DNA of 64,000 bases, taken from NCBI RefSeq assembly GCF_015277775.1, contig NZ_CP063849.1, forward strand, positions 8,261,501 to 8,325,500, given 5' to 3'. This stretch comes from Paludibaculum fermentans (GTDB taxonomy: Bacteria > Acidobacteriota > Terriglobia > Bryobacterales > Bryobacteraceae). This document shows, one piece after another, positions 37,424-49,000 of the stretch; within the stretch, counting starts at the first letter, position 1; the number at the start of each line of letters is the position of its first letter. The translations under genes and the position numbers were made by a program. Below the pieces are notes generated by a model. The model was not told where the DNA came from and searched no databases. It saw only the letters and a list, made by a program, of their open reading frames with translations.

Positions 37424-39144
37424 GACTTCTGATCGCTGTCTTCCTCCTCTCTGCCGTCCCGTCGCTGCCCCAAGGCATGGCGTCGCGTGGCGTCAAACCC
37501 CAGCCTCGTCCCAAGTTATCCGGCAAGCCGTGGCCTTCTTCGCTGGTGAACGTGGCTTCAAAAGCGGGTCTGACTCACACCCAGATCTACGGCGCCGAGC
37601 GCGACGTGCAATACGTCTCCGAAACCTCCTCAGGCGGCGTAGCGTTCCTCGACTACGACAACGACGGCTTCCCCGACATCTTCTTTGTCGGCGGCACCCG
37701 CTTTGGCACTCCGCCCCCCGGCGCTGGCAACCGTCTCTACCACAACAACCACGACGGAACATTCACCGACGTCACGGCGAAATCCGGCCTCGCCCGTGTG
37801 GGCTGGGGCCAAGGCGTCGCGGTGGCCGACTACGACAACGACGGTTACCTCGATCTCTTCGTCACCTATTGGGGCGAGAACGCGCTCTATCGCAACAACC
37901 ATGACGGCACGTTCACCGACGTGGCCCGCAAGGCCGGCCTCATCCCCGAACCTGCCCCCGCCTATCCTTATTGGTATGCGGGCGCCACCTGGCTCGATTA
38001 CGACCGCGACGGCCGCCTCGACCTCTTCGTCGCAACCTATATAGACTTCGATCTCACCAAGATCCCCAAACCGGGCCAAAGCGCCTCCTGCAACTGGAAA
38101 GGCGTCATGACGCCCTGCGGACCCCGCGGCCTGAAGACCGGCCGCCAATTCCTCTACCACCAGAAACCAGACGGGACCTTCGAAGACGTAAGCCAACGCT
38201 CCGGCATCGGCCGCGCCCGCTCTTCGTTCGGCCTGACCGCCATTGCGGCTGACCTCGACGGCGACGGCTGGCCCGACATCTACCTCGCCTGCGATTCGAC
38301 ACCATCGCTCTTCTTCCGCAACAACCATGACGGAACCTTCTCGGAAGAAGGCATCGAGCGCGGCATCGCATTAAATGATGATGGGATGGAGCAGGCCGGC
38401 ATGGGCCTCGCCATCGGAGACTTCAACGCCGATGGCATCCTGGACATCTTTAAAACCCACTTCGCCGACGACACCCATATCCTTTATGAGGGGTTGGGCA
38501 AAGGGCAATACCGCGACATTACGCAATCGTCCGGGATCGGTGTCGAAACCCGCTTCATCGCCTGGGGCGCGGGCATGCCGGATCTCGACAACGATGGCTT
38601 ACCGGATCTCTTCCTCGTAACGGGCAACGTCTATCCCGACACCGAACGCGACCTGCCCGCCTATCCCAGCCGGATGCCGCCGCTTCTGTTCAGAAACCTG
38701 GGAGCCGGCCGTTTCGAGCAGTTGTTCGCCGCCCAGGCCGGGCCGGCGATGGACGAGGTCCACTCCTCCCGCGGAGCCGCCTTCGGCGACTTCGACAATG
38801 ACGGCGATCTCGATGTAGTTGTATGGAATCGCAATGAAACGCCCGCGCTCTATCGCAACGACCTGAAGTCCACCAACCACTGGCTCAAGGTGAAGCTGGA
38901 AGGCACGGTCTCCAATCGCGCTGCGATCGGAGCGCAAGTCACTGTGGAATATGGAGATCGCAAACAGGTCCAGGCGGTCCTCTCGCAAGCCAGTTTCACC
39001 TCGCACAACGACCTGCGCCTGCACTTCGGCTTAGGCGCATCCACCCAGGCCGCCATCACGATCCGCTGGCCCAACGGACAGATCACCAGGCATGCGGCCA
39101 AGGAAGTCGACAAGTTGCTCCAGATTAAGGAGCCGGCCAACTAG
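37420..39144 (+). CDS. secreted CRTAC1-type FG-GAP/ASPIC protein
   Basis: A 574-residue exported protein, with a signal peptide to about residue 20. Calcium-binding propeller repeats are frequent (LDYDNDGFPDIFFVGG, ADYDNDGYLDLFVTYWG, LDYDRDGRLDLFVATY, ADLDGDGWPDIYLACDS, GDFDNDGDLDVVVWN), followed by an ASPIC/UnbV C-terminus (WLKVKLEGTVSNRAAIGAQ, LHFGLGASTQAAITIRWPNG). Same family as the genes at 13800 and 19474. The ATG overlaps the TPR gene stop; its own stop overlaps the convergent gene in the four bases CTAG. Confidence 0.92.
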   Translation: MRLLIAVFLLSAVPSLPQGMASRGVKPQPRPKLSGKPWPSSLVNVASKAGLTHTQIYGAERDVQYVSETSSGGVAFLDYDNDGFPDIFFVGGTRFGTPPPGAGNRLYHNNHDGTFTDVTAKSGLARVGWGQGVAVADYDNDGYLDLFVTYWGENALYRNNHDGTFTDVARKAGLIPEPAPAYPYWYAGATWLDYDRDGRLDLFVATYIDFDLTKIPKPGQSASCNWKGVMTPCGPRGLKTGRQFLYHQKPDGTFEDVSQRSGIGRARSSFGLTAIAADLDGDGWPDIYLACDSTPSLFFRNNHDGTFSEEGIERGIALNDDGMEQAGMGLAIGDFNADGILDIFKTHFADDTHILYEGLGKGQYRDITQSSGIGVETRFIAWGAGMPDLDNDGLPDLFLVTGNVYPDTERDLPAYPSRMPPLLFRNLGAGRFEQLFAAQAGPAMDEVHSSRGAAFGDFDNDGDLDVVVWNRNETPALYRNDLKSTNHWLKVKLEGTVSNRAAIGAQVTVEYGDRKQVQAVLSQASFTSHNDLRLHFGLGASTQAAITIRWPNGQITRHAAKEVDKLLQIKEPAN

Positions 39145-40079
39145 GCTCGAGGCTTATCGCCGACAACCAGCAGCGTTTCGAAAAACGGCGTCTGCTCCTC
39201 TTTATGGACGACCGTGGATTCAATCCGGCTGAATCCTGCTTTCTTCAGGAAGCCAACCAGTTCAACTTCAGCGAAGCCTAACCATAGATCCGCGTACAGT
39301 TCCCGCGCCTCCTCGAAGTGATGCTTCACCAGATCGAGCACCGCAATCCGTCCACCCGGGCGCAGAATTCGAAACGCTTCCTTGACGGCGCGGTCAGGAT
39401 GCTGGGCGTGGTGGAGCGACTGGCTGAAGAACGCGAGGTCGACCGACGCGTCCTCAATGGGCAGCTTCTCCATGTCGCCGCGCCGGTACTCGAGATTTCC
39501 AATGCGGTTTTTTGCGGCCAGATCGGCGCCGAATTCGACCATTTTCTCGGAATTGTCCACCGCAATCACGCGCTCCGCGCGCTGGGCCAGCAATTGCGAA
39601 AAAGTGCCCTCTCCGGCGCCCAGGTCGGCGATCACCATCGGCGGCATCAGTTTCAGTAATGTCTCAGCGAGGCCCTTCCAGGACCGGCCCGGAACGTAGT
39701 GCTTCCCGAACTTGCCGGCCAGTTCATCGAAGTAGGCCCGCATCCGGTCGCGCCGCTTATTCAAGGTGAGGTTGAGCGCCTCGGTATCCCGTTCCGCCTC
39801 GGCGACCTCAACTGCCCCATCCTGAAGCACTTCCAGCAACCGGCGGCCGCTGTCGGAGCGCGGTTCCGTCAACCGGTACATCACACTTTTGCCGATCCGC
39901 CGGTCTTCCACCAGCCCCGCCTGGCGCAGTTGGGAGAGCTGGCTGGAGATCGTACTCTGGCCGGTAGAAAGGATCTCCTGCAATTCGGCCACGGTCAGTT
40001 CCTCCTGCGCGAGCAGCAGAACCAGCCGCACCCGGCCCGGATCGGACAGCAATCGGAACGTGTTCAGCATTGACGGCAT
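39141..40079 (-). CDS. SahR-like ArsR regulator fused to SAM-dependent methyltransferase fold
   Basis: A 312-residue two-domain protein. Residues 1-80 are an ArsR winged helix (FRLLSDPGRVRLVLLLAQEE, recognition helix QSTISSQLSQLRQAGLVEDR). Residues about 105-310 are a class I methyltransferase fold with motif I VIADLGAGEGTFSQLL and SQSLHHAQHPDRAVKEAFRI. It lacks the metal-binding cysteines of ArsR. This domain pair beside ahcY matches SahR, described in proteobacteria as a regulator that senses S-adenosylhomocysteine through its methyltransferase-like domain. It is divergent from ahcY over a 30-bp dyad, its probable operator. Confidence 0.85.
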   Translation of the reverse strand: MPSMLNTFRLLSDPGRVRLVLLLAQEELTVAELQEILSTGQSTISSQLSQLRQAGLVEDRRIGKSVMYRLTEPRSDSGRRLLEVLQDGAVEVAEAERDTEALNLTLNKRRDRMRAYFDELAGKFGKHYVPGRSWKGLAETLLKLMPPMVIADLGAGEGTFSQLLAQRAERVIAVDNSEKMVEFGADLAAKNRIGNLEYRRGDMEKLPIEDASVDLAFFSQSLHHAQHPDRAVKEAFRILRPGGRIAVLDLVKHHFEEARELYADLWLGFAEVELVGFLKKAGFSRIESTVVHKEEQTPFFETLLVVGDKPRA

Positions 40080-40096
40080 AGTGCGATGTCACTTAT

Positions 40097-40126
40097 CATA
40101 TCAACGTATCGCGATTTGACGATATG
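40097..40126. promoter_or_regulatory. 30-bp operator-like dyad between SahR-like gene and ahcY
   Basis: CATATC (40097-40102) and GATATG (40121-40126) are mirror-related around a perfect central palindrome ATCGCGAT (40108-40115), all sharing one axis at 40111.5. It lies 17 bases before the regulator start and 18 before the ahcY start, so binding would control both genes. Confidence 0.7.
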
Positions 40127-40144
40127 AAAATTACAGGAGAGTCG

Positions 40145-41572
40145 ATGAGCACCACCATTACACCTGCCACGACCGACTACAAAGTCGCCGACATGTCCCT
40201 GGCCGACTGGGGCCGCAAAGAGATCACCATCGCCGAATCGGAGATGCCCGGCCTCATGTCCATCCGCCGCAAGTACGCGGCGCAGAAGCCCTTGGCCGGC
40301 GTGCGCGTGACCGGTTCGCTGCACATGACCATCCAGACGGCGGTCCTCATCGAGACCCTCGTCGACCTCGGCGCCAGCGTCCGCTGGGCCTCCTGCAACA
40401 TCTTCTCCACCCAGGACCATGCCGCCGCCGCGATCGCCGCTGCCGGCGTGCCCGTATATGCCTGGAAAGGCGAGACCTTGGAAGAGTATTGGGACTGCAC
40501 GCTGAAAGCCGTGCTGCATCCCGGCGGCCTCGGCCCGCAGCTCGTCGTGGACGACGGTGGCGACGTAACCCTCCTGATCCACAAGGGTTACGAGCTCGAG
40601 AACGGCTCCGACTGGGTGAACACCCCCTCCGGCAGCCACGAAGAAGACGTCATCAAGAATCTGCTCAAAAAGGTCAATACCGAGAACCCCAACTGCTGGC
40701 GGGAACTGGTGAAGGAATGGAAAGGCGTTTCGGAAGAGACGACCACCGGCGTCCACCGGCTCTATAAGATGCAGCAGGAAGGCAAGTTGCTCGTTCCGGC
40801 CATCAACGTCAACGACTCGGTGACGAAGTCGAAGTTCGACAACCTGTACGGCTGCCGCGAGTCGCTTTCCGACGGCATCAAGCGCGCGACGGACGTCATG
40901 GTGGCCGGCAAAGTGGCCGTGGTTTGCGGCTACGGCGACGTGGGCAAGGGTTCGGCGCATTCGCTGCGCGGCTTCGGCGCCCGCGTGATCGTGACCGAAA
41001 TCGATCCCATCAACGCCCTGCAGGCGGCGATGGAAGGCTACGAAGTGACCACCGTGGAAGACACGCTGGGCCGCGGCGACATCTACGTCACCACCACCGG
41101 CAACTGCGACATCATCACGCTGGAACACATGGCGAAGATGAAGGACCAGGCCATTGTCTGCAACATCGGCCACTTCGACAACGAGATCCAGATTGATCGC
41201 CTGAACAACGCCCCGGGCGTCGTGAAGCTGAACATCAAGCCGCAGGTCGACCAGTACACGTTCCCCGACGGCCACGCCATCTTCATGCTGGCGGAAGGCC
41301 GCCTCGTGAATCTGGGCTGCGCCACTGGCCACCCCAGCTTCGTGATGTCGAACAGCTTCTCGAATCAGACACTTGCGCAGCTCGATCTGTGGAAGAAGAA
41401 GGACGAGTATGCGGTTGGCGTCTACGTGCTGCCGAAGTACCTCGACGAGGAAGTGGCCCGCCTGCACCTGGAGAAGATCGGCGTGAAGCTGACGGTGCTC
41501 AGCGAGAAGCAGGCCGAGTACCTCGGCGTGCGGGTGGAAGGTCCCTACAAGGCCGACCACTACCGCTACTAA
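40145..41572 (+). CDS. ahcY: adenosylhomocysteinase
   Basis: A 475-residue cytosolic enzyme that reversibly splits S-adenosylhomocysteine into adenosine and homocysteine, relieving product inhibition of methyltransferases. The ATG at 40145, 8 bases after AGGAG, is preferred to the ATG at 40124 inside the operator dyad. Conserved parts: [20 protein letters not shown], the DDGGDVTLL motif, the NAD-binding loop [13 protein letters not shown], and the conserved C-terminal DHYRY. It is regulated in all likelihood by the divergent SahR-like protein. A strong terminator follows. Confidence 0.98.
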   Translation: MSTTITPATTDYKVADMSLADWGRKEITIAESEMPGLMSIRRKYAAQKPLAGVRVTGSLHMTIQTAVLIETLVDLGASVRWASCNIFSTQDHAAAAIAAAGVPVYAWKGETLEEYWDCTLKAVLHPGGLGPQLVVDDGGDVTLLIHKGYELENGSDWVNTPSGSHEEDVIKNLLKKVNTENPNCWRELVKEWKGVSEETTTGVHRLYKMQQEGKLLVPAINVNDSVTKSKFDNLYGCRESLSDGIKRATDVMVAGKVAVVCGYGDVGKGSAHSLRGFGARVIVTEIDPINALQAAMEGYEVTTVEDTLGRGDIYVTTTGNCDIITLEHMAKMKDQAIVCNIGHFDNEIQIDRLNNAPGVVKLNIKPQVDQYTFPDGHAIFMLAEGRLVNLGCATGHPSFVMSNSFSNQTLAQLDLWKKKDEYAVGVYVLPKYLDEEVARLHLEKIGVKLTVLSEKQAEYLGVRVEGPYKADHYRY

Positions 41573-41590
41573 GCACTGCTGAGTCAATAG

Positions 41591-41624
41591 AAAGGGCCGG
41601 CCTTAGGGCTGGCCCTTTCTTTTT
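41591..41624 (+). terminator. intrinsic terminator of ahcY
   Basis: AAAGGGCCGGCC and GGCTGGCCCTTT form a 12-bp stem (one G-U pair) with a TTAG loop, followed by C and a run of T to 41624. Confidence 0.9.
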
Positions 41625-41654
41625 GGGACAGGGCGCCAGATATACTCGAGACCC

Positions 41655-41684
41655 ATGATCGATCTGAAGATGGAAAAACGCTAA
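41655..41684 (+). CDS. possible 9-residue leader peptide
   Basis: ATG ATC GAT CTG AAG ATG GAA AAA CGC TAA encodes MIDLKMEKR and stops 1 base before a stable hairpin that hides the ribosome site of the next gene. A TATACT box at 41641-41646 would place transcription start almost at this ATG. No Shine-Dalgarno is visible, so it would have to be read as a leaderless frame. Speculative. Confidence 0.25.
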   Translation: MIDLKMEKR

Positions 41685-41685
41685 T

Positions 41686-41721
41686 CTCCTCGGGGGCACG
41701 ATGCACGTGCTTCCGGAGGAG
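41686..41721 (+). promoter_or_regulatory. SD-sequestering hairpin before the PEP-CTERM gene
   Basis: CTCCTC (41686-41691) pairs with GAGGAG (41716-41721), GGGG with TTCC (two G-U pairs), and GCACG with CGTGC, leaving a 5-base loop and one bulged G at 41715. The 3' arm contains GGAGGA, the ribosome binding site of the TTG at 41730, so the folded RNA would block translation. Confidence 0.6.
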
Positions 41722-41729
41722 AAAGAGCT

Positions 41730-42107
41730 TTGGACCTGATTCGCGTGCCGGCGCCTCGGAGGGTGTCCGCAACTTCTTGTTTTGTTCTTGTTTTAGTCCT
41801 GCTGGCATTGACCGCCATGCCGGCCAGCGCCAGCGCCATTCGGAATGCGCCGGACCACGGCTGGATGTCCCTTACCGACAAGCTGACCGCCGAGGCGTAC
41901 ATCCTGACCGGGGAGTCCGGCTTGCCGGCGAGCAGTGCTGCCTATTCCATGACCATTCCCCAGAACCCGATCGATCTGCTGGACGTGGCGGCCAAGGGTG
42001 GAAGCACCGCTCCAATCTCCGGAGATTCGGTGGCCCCGGAACCGGGGACAATCCTCATGGCCGGGATCGGCCTCATTGCGCTCGGCCTGATTGGCCGGCG
42101 CAAGTAA
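41730..42107 (+). CDS. short PEP-CTERM sorting-domain protein
   Basis: A 125-residue exported protein beginning with TTG, 9 bases after GGAGGA. Signal peptide to about residue 36 (FVLVLVLLALTAMPASASA). A short polar middle of about 65 residues follows, then the sorting tag: the PEP motif APEPGT, a hydrophobic helix (ILMAGIGLIALGLI) and a basic end GRRK. Such proteins are cleaved by exosortase and usually go to the cell surface or extracellular matrix. The middle is much shorter than in most family members and has no recognised domain. Confidence 0.85.
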   Translation: MDLIRVPAPRRVSATSCFVLVLVLLALTAMPASASAIRNAPDHGWMSLTDKLTAEAYILTGESGLPASSAAYSMTIPQNPIDLLDVAAKGGSTAPISGDSVAPEPGTILMAGIGLIALGLIGRRK

Positions 42108-42124
42108 CTCGAATTCCACCGGTT

Positions 42125-44224
<2,100 letters not shown>

Positions 44225-44300
44225 CGGGAGAAGTCCAGTATATGCAGGCGAGGCCGTCAGGGTGCGGATTCTCTTCCGATCGTGCGACGCTGGAGGGATT

Positions 44301-44540
44301 GTGTGCCGCAGCATCAAAGTTTTGAGAAACCAGGAGCCGCCGGTGACGCCGGCCGAGATTGACGCCGCCGCGCTGCAATTCGTGCGGAAGATCAGCGGAT
44401 TCCAGAAGCCGTCGAAGGCGAACCAGGAAGCGTTCGAGCGAGCGGTGCGGGAGATCAGCATGTCGAGCGGGCGGCTGCTGCAGAGCATTGCAGAGAACGC
44501 ATCCGCGCGGCGGCCGGCAGTGGGTGTCGAGGGCGAATGA
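44301..44540 (+). CDS. DUF2277 family protein
   Basis: A 79-residue protein of a small conserved family (DUF2277) of unknown function. Starting at GTG 44301 gives the family-typical N-terminus MCRSIKVLRN; the frame upstream is not conserved. The key stretches are PPVTPAEIDAAALQFVRKIS and GFQKPSKANQEAFERAV. GGAGGG lies only three bases before the start, closer than usual. Its stop overlaps the next gene by ATGA. Confidence 0.88.
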   Translation: MCRSIKVLRNQEPPVTPAEIDAAALQFVRKISGFQKPSKANQEAFERAVREISMSSGRLLQSIAENASARRPAVGVEGE

Positions 44541-45892
44541 AGACGCCACACATGCTGTTCGCTCTGATGACGACGCTGGGTCTCAGCGTGTGGGGCCAAC
44601 TGCGCGTCGGGACTTTCAAGGCGGATGTCACGCCTCCCTTGGGCCAGCCGCTCATCTGGGTAATGCCGGCCACGAAGATTGAGGATCCGCTGCTGGCGAA
44701 GGGTGTCGTGTTGGAGGATCGCGGGCAGCGGTATGTGCTGTGCGCGGTGGACTGGTGCGGCCTTTCCAACCGGTCGTACCGGTTGCTGCGCGATAAGGTG
44801 GCCCAGGCGGCGGGGACGACGTACGACCGCGTCGCACTGCAGACACTGCATCAACACACGGCTCCTTATGTGGACGGCGATGCCTATGCACTGCTGGAGC
44901 AGATGGGCCGGCCAGTGGTGCGTTTCGAGGAGTCCGCTTTGGTCCAGATCGCCGATCGGCTGGCGGAGGCTGTAAAGAAAGCGACAGGTTCGATGAAGGC
45001 CTTCGACTCGGTGGGGACGAGTGAGGCGGGGGTGGAACGGGTGGCCTCGGCGCGGCGGCTGCCTACGCCGGATGGCAAGGTGGTCATCCGGTTCAGCACC
45101 GATGGGAAGAAGCCGGAGATGGCGGCCGCGCCGGAAGGGCCAATCGATCGCAGCGTCAGGACCGTGACTTTGGGGATGGGGCGGAAGCCGCTGGTGCGGC
45201 TGCATTACTACGCCACGCACCCGCAGACCTGGTGCTGCGACGGGCGGGTTTCGGCGGACTTTGTCGGGGCTGCCCGCGAGCAGTTGGAGCGGGAAGAGGG
45301 TGTGTTCCAGGTGTACTTCACCGGCGCAGCGGGCGATGTGACGGTGGGGAAGTACAACGACAGCAGTGTCGGGAAGCGAACGGAGTTGGCGGAGCGGATG
45401 CTGGCGGGTTTGCGGAAGTCGGACGCTGCCACGCAGTGGGCCAAGGTGAAGGAACTGCATTGGAAGTCGCTGCCCCTGGAGTTGCCGAAGAAGCTGGCTT
45501 CTCAAGAAGCGGTGGAGGCGCGGCTGGCGGAAGCGAAGGCTACGGAGGATGAGGCTGCGCGGTACCGGTTGACGATTGCGGCGGCGTTCGGGATGCGCTC
45601 GGAACCATTGTCGGCGAGTTTGCTGAGCCTGGGGGCCGTGCGGATTGTGCACCTGCCGGGCGAGCCGATGCTGGAGTTCCAGCGGTTCGCACAAGTTGCC
45701 GCCGCGGGGCACTTTGTGGCGGTGGCGGGGTATGGGGATATCTCGCCTGGGTATTTGTGCACGGACCGGGCTTATGAACAGGGTGGGTATGAGCCGGGGG
45801 CTTCCAACACCACCAAAGGCGCCGAGAGTGTCATCAAGCACACACTGCGGGAGTTGCTGGGGTCGCGCGCTCCTACGGGCTCAGGCCGGTGA
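44537..45892 (+). CDS. secreted neutral/alkaline ceramidase-like protein
   Basis: A 451-residue exported protein. After a signal peptide (to about residue 20) it begins with LRVGTFKADVTPPLGQP, the hallmark N-terminus of ceramidase-like proteins that are common in planctomycetes and acidobacteria. ALQTLHQHTAPYVDGDAY and LHYYATHPQTWCCDGRVSADF supply histidines that would bind zinc, and YFTGAAGDVTVGKYN fits the family core. True ceramide hydrolysis is not proven for these shorter bacterial members. Translationally coupled to DUF2277. Confidence 0.8.
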   Translation: MKTPHMLFALMTTLGLSVWGQLRVGTFKADVTPPLGQPLIWVMPATKIEDPLLAKGVVLEDRGQRYVLCAVDWCGLSNRSYRLLRDKVAQAAGTTYDRVALQTLHQHTAPYVDGDAYALLEQMGRPVVRFEESALVQIADRLAEAVKKATGSMKAFDSVGTSEAGVERVASARRLPTPDGKVVIRFSTDGKKPEMAAAPEGPIDRSVRTVTLGMGRKPLVRLHYYATHPQTWCCDGRVSADFVGAAREQLEREEGVFQVYFTGAAGDVTVGKYNDSSVGKRTELAERMLAGLRKSDAATQWAKVKELHWKSLPLELPKKLASQEAVEARLAEAKATEDEAARYRLTIAAAFGMRSEPLSASLLSLGAVRIVHLPGEPMLEFQRFAQVAAAGHFVAVAGYGDISPGYLCTDRAYEQGGYEPGASNTTKGAESVIKHTLRELLGSRAPTGSGR

Positions 45893-45930
45893 TTCCGGAG
45901 AGGCCGGGACGTGGGCGAGCTACCGGGTGG

Positions 45931-46042
45931 CCGACCAGGGGGTCGTCCGCCGACCAGGGGGTCCGCCGTCCCACATGGGCCGGGCCAGGGGGTCCGCCGG
46001 CCCAGATGGGCCGGACCCGGGGGGGGCTGCCGTCCCAGATGA
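45931..46042. repeat. G-rich tandem repeat of about 31 bp
   Basis: One partial and three full degenerate copies of a unit built on CCAGGGGGTCCGCCG followed by CCCAGATGGG (copies at about 45931, 45950, 45980 and 46011). It fills the gap between convergent genes and carries no credible gene. Confidence 0.75.
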
Positions 46043-46096
46043 GCTGGTCCACGGGCGCTTTGCTTCGCTTCGGTGGCCCGCATGGCCGCGGTTGGC

Positions 46097-49000
46097 TCAC
46101 TGGCGGATGCCGGCCGTTGAGACCGGTGCGGCGGCTAGGGTTTCCGCGGTTACCGTGGGTGGCGTCATGAGGCCGTACTCCAGGATGTCGTAGGCCTTGC
46201 CGGCGGGTTGGTGTTCCGGGAAGTCGGCCCAGGCGGCGGGCCAGGCTCGCATACGGGGTTTCGTCGGGTTGTGGAATGGGCCGAAGGTGTTGCGCGGCGT
46301 CGAGACGACTTTCAGCGCCAGGATGTGTTTTCCGGGCGCCGCCGGGATGGACGCCGCGTAGGGCGGCCAGCCTAGGACTGCGGCGGGTTTGCCATCGAGC
46401 AGGATTTCGGCCATGGAGCCCTTCCATTCGTTGAGCTGAATGCGCAGGGCGTTGCTGCCTGCAGGCACGTCCACTCCGGCTGTGTAGACGACCGAGCCCG
46501 AGTAGAACGGGTAGCCCTGGGCCGCCCAGGAGCCCAGCTCCAGCGGCTTGGCCGGCACGAGGCGGAAGCCCTGCGACGCGGGGACGGCGGCGAACTGGCC
46601 CGTGAGATAGATGTTCTCCAGTTCCATGTGGACATCGAAGGGCTTGGCGGTGATTTGGACGAAGTTGACTCCGGGTTGGACCAGGGCGGTGATGGGCGCG
46701 GCCAGAAGGTGCGGATCAAGCCAGCGCTGGGCGGACTTGAAGTCGACTGGTTTCCCATTGAGGGTGATGCGGTAGAGCTCCGGCGTCTCCACCGCAAGTC
46801 GCAGGGCGGCGGTGTCGACATCCGGGCCGATCTCAAAGCGGTAGGTGGCGCGGAAGCCGGAGTCCGCTGCGAAGTGGTTGCGGTCGAGCACGGAGCGTTT
46901 GTACTGGACGGCGTTGTCCCAGGCTGGACGCTCGAAGCCGTGGTGCTGCCAGATGAGCCAGTTGGCGCGCCAGGTGTTGATGTTCTCCCAGGACTGGGCG
47001 CCTACGGTGAGGTCGCAGTAGTCGAGCGCGAGGACGTTGGCGGAGTCGGCCTTGGCCTGCCAGGCCGGCTCAGGGAGCGGAGTATGTGTGGCGGCCACAG
47101 CCTGCGCCGGTTTGGCGGCCGTTTCGCGGGCAATCAGCAGCATGGAGGCGGCCGGCGCCAGGTCGACCGGGAAGCTTGCCTTGCCGGCGGCGGGTGTCCA
47201 CTGGGCGGGGACAATGCGGCCCGTGGCGGTGTCCCAGGTTTCCAGGGAGCCGGCGTTCACCGTGGCGGAGGTTTTCACGGCGGCCAGTCCGCTGTTGGTG
47301 AGGAAGAGGACGCGGTCGCCGTTCGGCAGGAAGCGTTCCGAGAAGCCGATGGAGGCTGGCACCGAACTGGAGAACGTGATGCGGGGCGCGAGGCGGCGCT
47401 GGAGTTCGGCGAGCAGTGCGGGGTGGGAGTCGACGTCGTGCCATTGGGCCTGATAGCGGGTCTTGAGCGCCTGGGGCGCAGCGCTGGGGCGGCCATCGAC
47501 GAAGGCGGGCGCGGGTGACAGGGCCAGGATTTCGCCTCCGGCGGCGAGCCACTGTTCCAGCACGGGCAAGGTCTGTTTGCGAAGGTTCGCGAGGTCGGGC
47601 GGCAGGATGAGCAGGTCGTAGGAGGCCTGGCCGACGGTGAGCTTGCGGCCGGCCACCTTAGCGAACCATTCGAGCATGTACTCGTCGCCAAGGTCGTAGT
47701 CCACCTGGTGCCCGGCGAGGTACTGGTTCAGGGCCGCGTTGTTCTCGCGCATGCGGTTGAGTTCGGGCGTGGGGGCGGCGCGGCGGGCGTAGAGGAAGCC
47801 GCTGGTGGTCTGTTCGAGCAAGAGTGCCCGGTTGTGCGGCGTGGTGAGGCTGTTCAGGTACGACACGCGGGCGAGGTGATCGTTGTGGGTGCGGTAGTAA
47901 GGGAACCAGGCGGAGACGTCGCTGAAGCTTTGCGGGTGGTCGCGTTTGCGGGCTCCGCGGACGGTGGTGAAGCTGAGGTGCTGGTCCATGAAGTTGATGC
48001 CGTGGACCATGAGCCAGTCGCCGAAGCGCTTGTAGTGTTCGAAGGTGCTGTCCCAGCCGGCGACTCCGTAGGCTTCACAGAAGGCCCGGCGGCCGAGCTG
48101 ATGCGAGACGCTGGCCACCTGTTTGATGGTGAACAGCATGTGCGGATCCTCACCGGTGAGGCGCAGGTTGGTGCCTTCCAGCATGTCGATGCCGGGCACG
48201 TGTTCGAAGGCGTAGAGCGAGGCGTCGGCGGGCGTGATCCAGGGGGCGGGCCACTCGTGCTCCATCCAGTGTCCGGTGAACTGGAGATTGTTGCGGTCGC
48301 ACCACTCGAACATGGGCGCCATGAAGTTCTCTTTCCAGAGGTCGTGGAGGGTCTGCCAGTAGTCGAAGCGGACCTTCTGGAATTCGCCGGTGTCCCAATA
48401 GAGCGAGGCGATGTGATCGGCAAGGTCGTAGCCATTGCGGAGTCGGAACTGGGACAGGGTGTTGAAGCTGAGGGGCAGGGCGTTCTTCGCGTTGTCGTAG
48501 GCTCCGCCGGTGGCGAGCAGGGGCTCGTCGGTGAACGACCACTTGACGCTTTTGCCAAACTCGGAGCCAATCTCACGCTTGTAGGCTTCGTAGGTGGTCT
48601 TCAGGAAGAGTGGCGTGGTGCGGGGATTGGTGAGGTCGACGTAGGGGAACTCGCCGGTCCAGGGGTTGCCGGAAGCGCGGCGCAGGCGGAAGGCGACGAC
48701 GGATTCGCCGGGCTCGACATCCTGCTTCGCCGAGACGCGATGGGCGGAGGTGACGGCTCCGGCTGCGTCTTTCTTCACGGCAAAGAAGGCCACGACGAGC
48801 GGATTGGAGGAGACGGTGGAGGCGGGCTGGTCGACTTCGGCGACGACGAACTGCGAGGCGGTGTCGGGCGCTTCGGCGGGGACGTGGCCGCCGGCGAAGC
48901 CTGACGGGTAAGAGTTCTCGTCGTAGATATTGACGAGCAGGCCGAGGCGTTTGCCCTCTTCCAGGGCGAAGCGCCAGAGGCGGAACCAGTCGGTGCCGAG

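Noticed and set aside
40080-40144. SAH riboswitch before ahcY
   Set aside because: The gap is filled by the operator dyad. No room for the aptamer.
44225-45841. Long minus-strand open frame continuing upstream of the PQQ dehydrogenase
   Set aside because: It is antisense to the ceramidase-like gene and DUF2277, is low-complexity Arg/Pro-rich, and a proper signal peptide starts at 44224.
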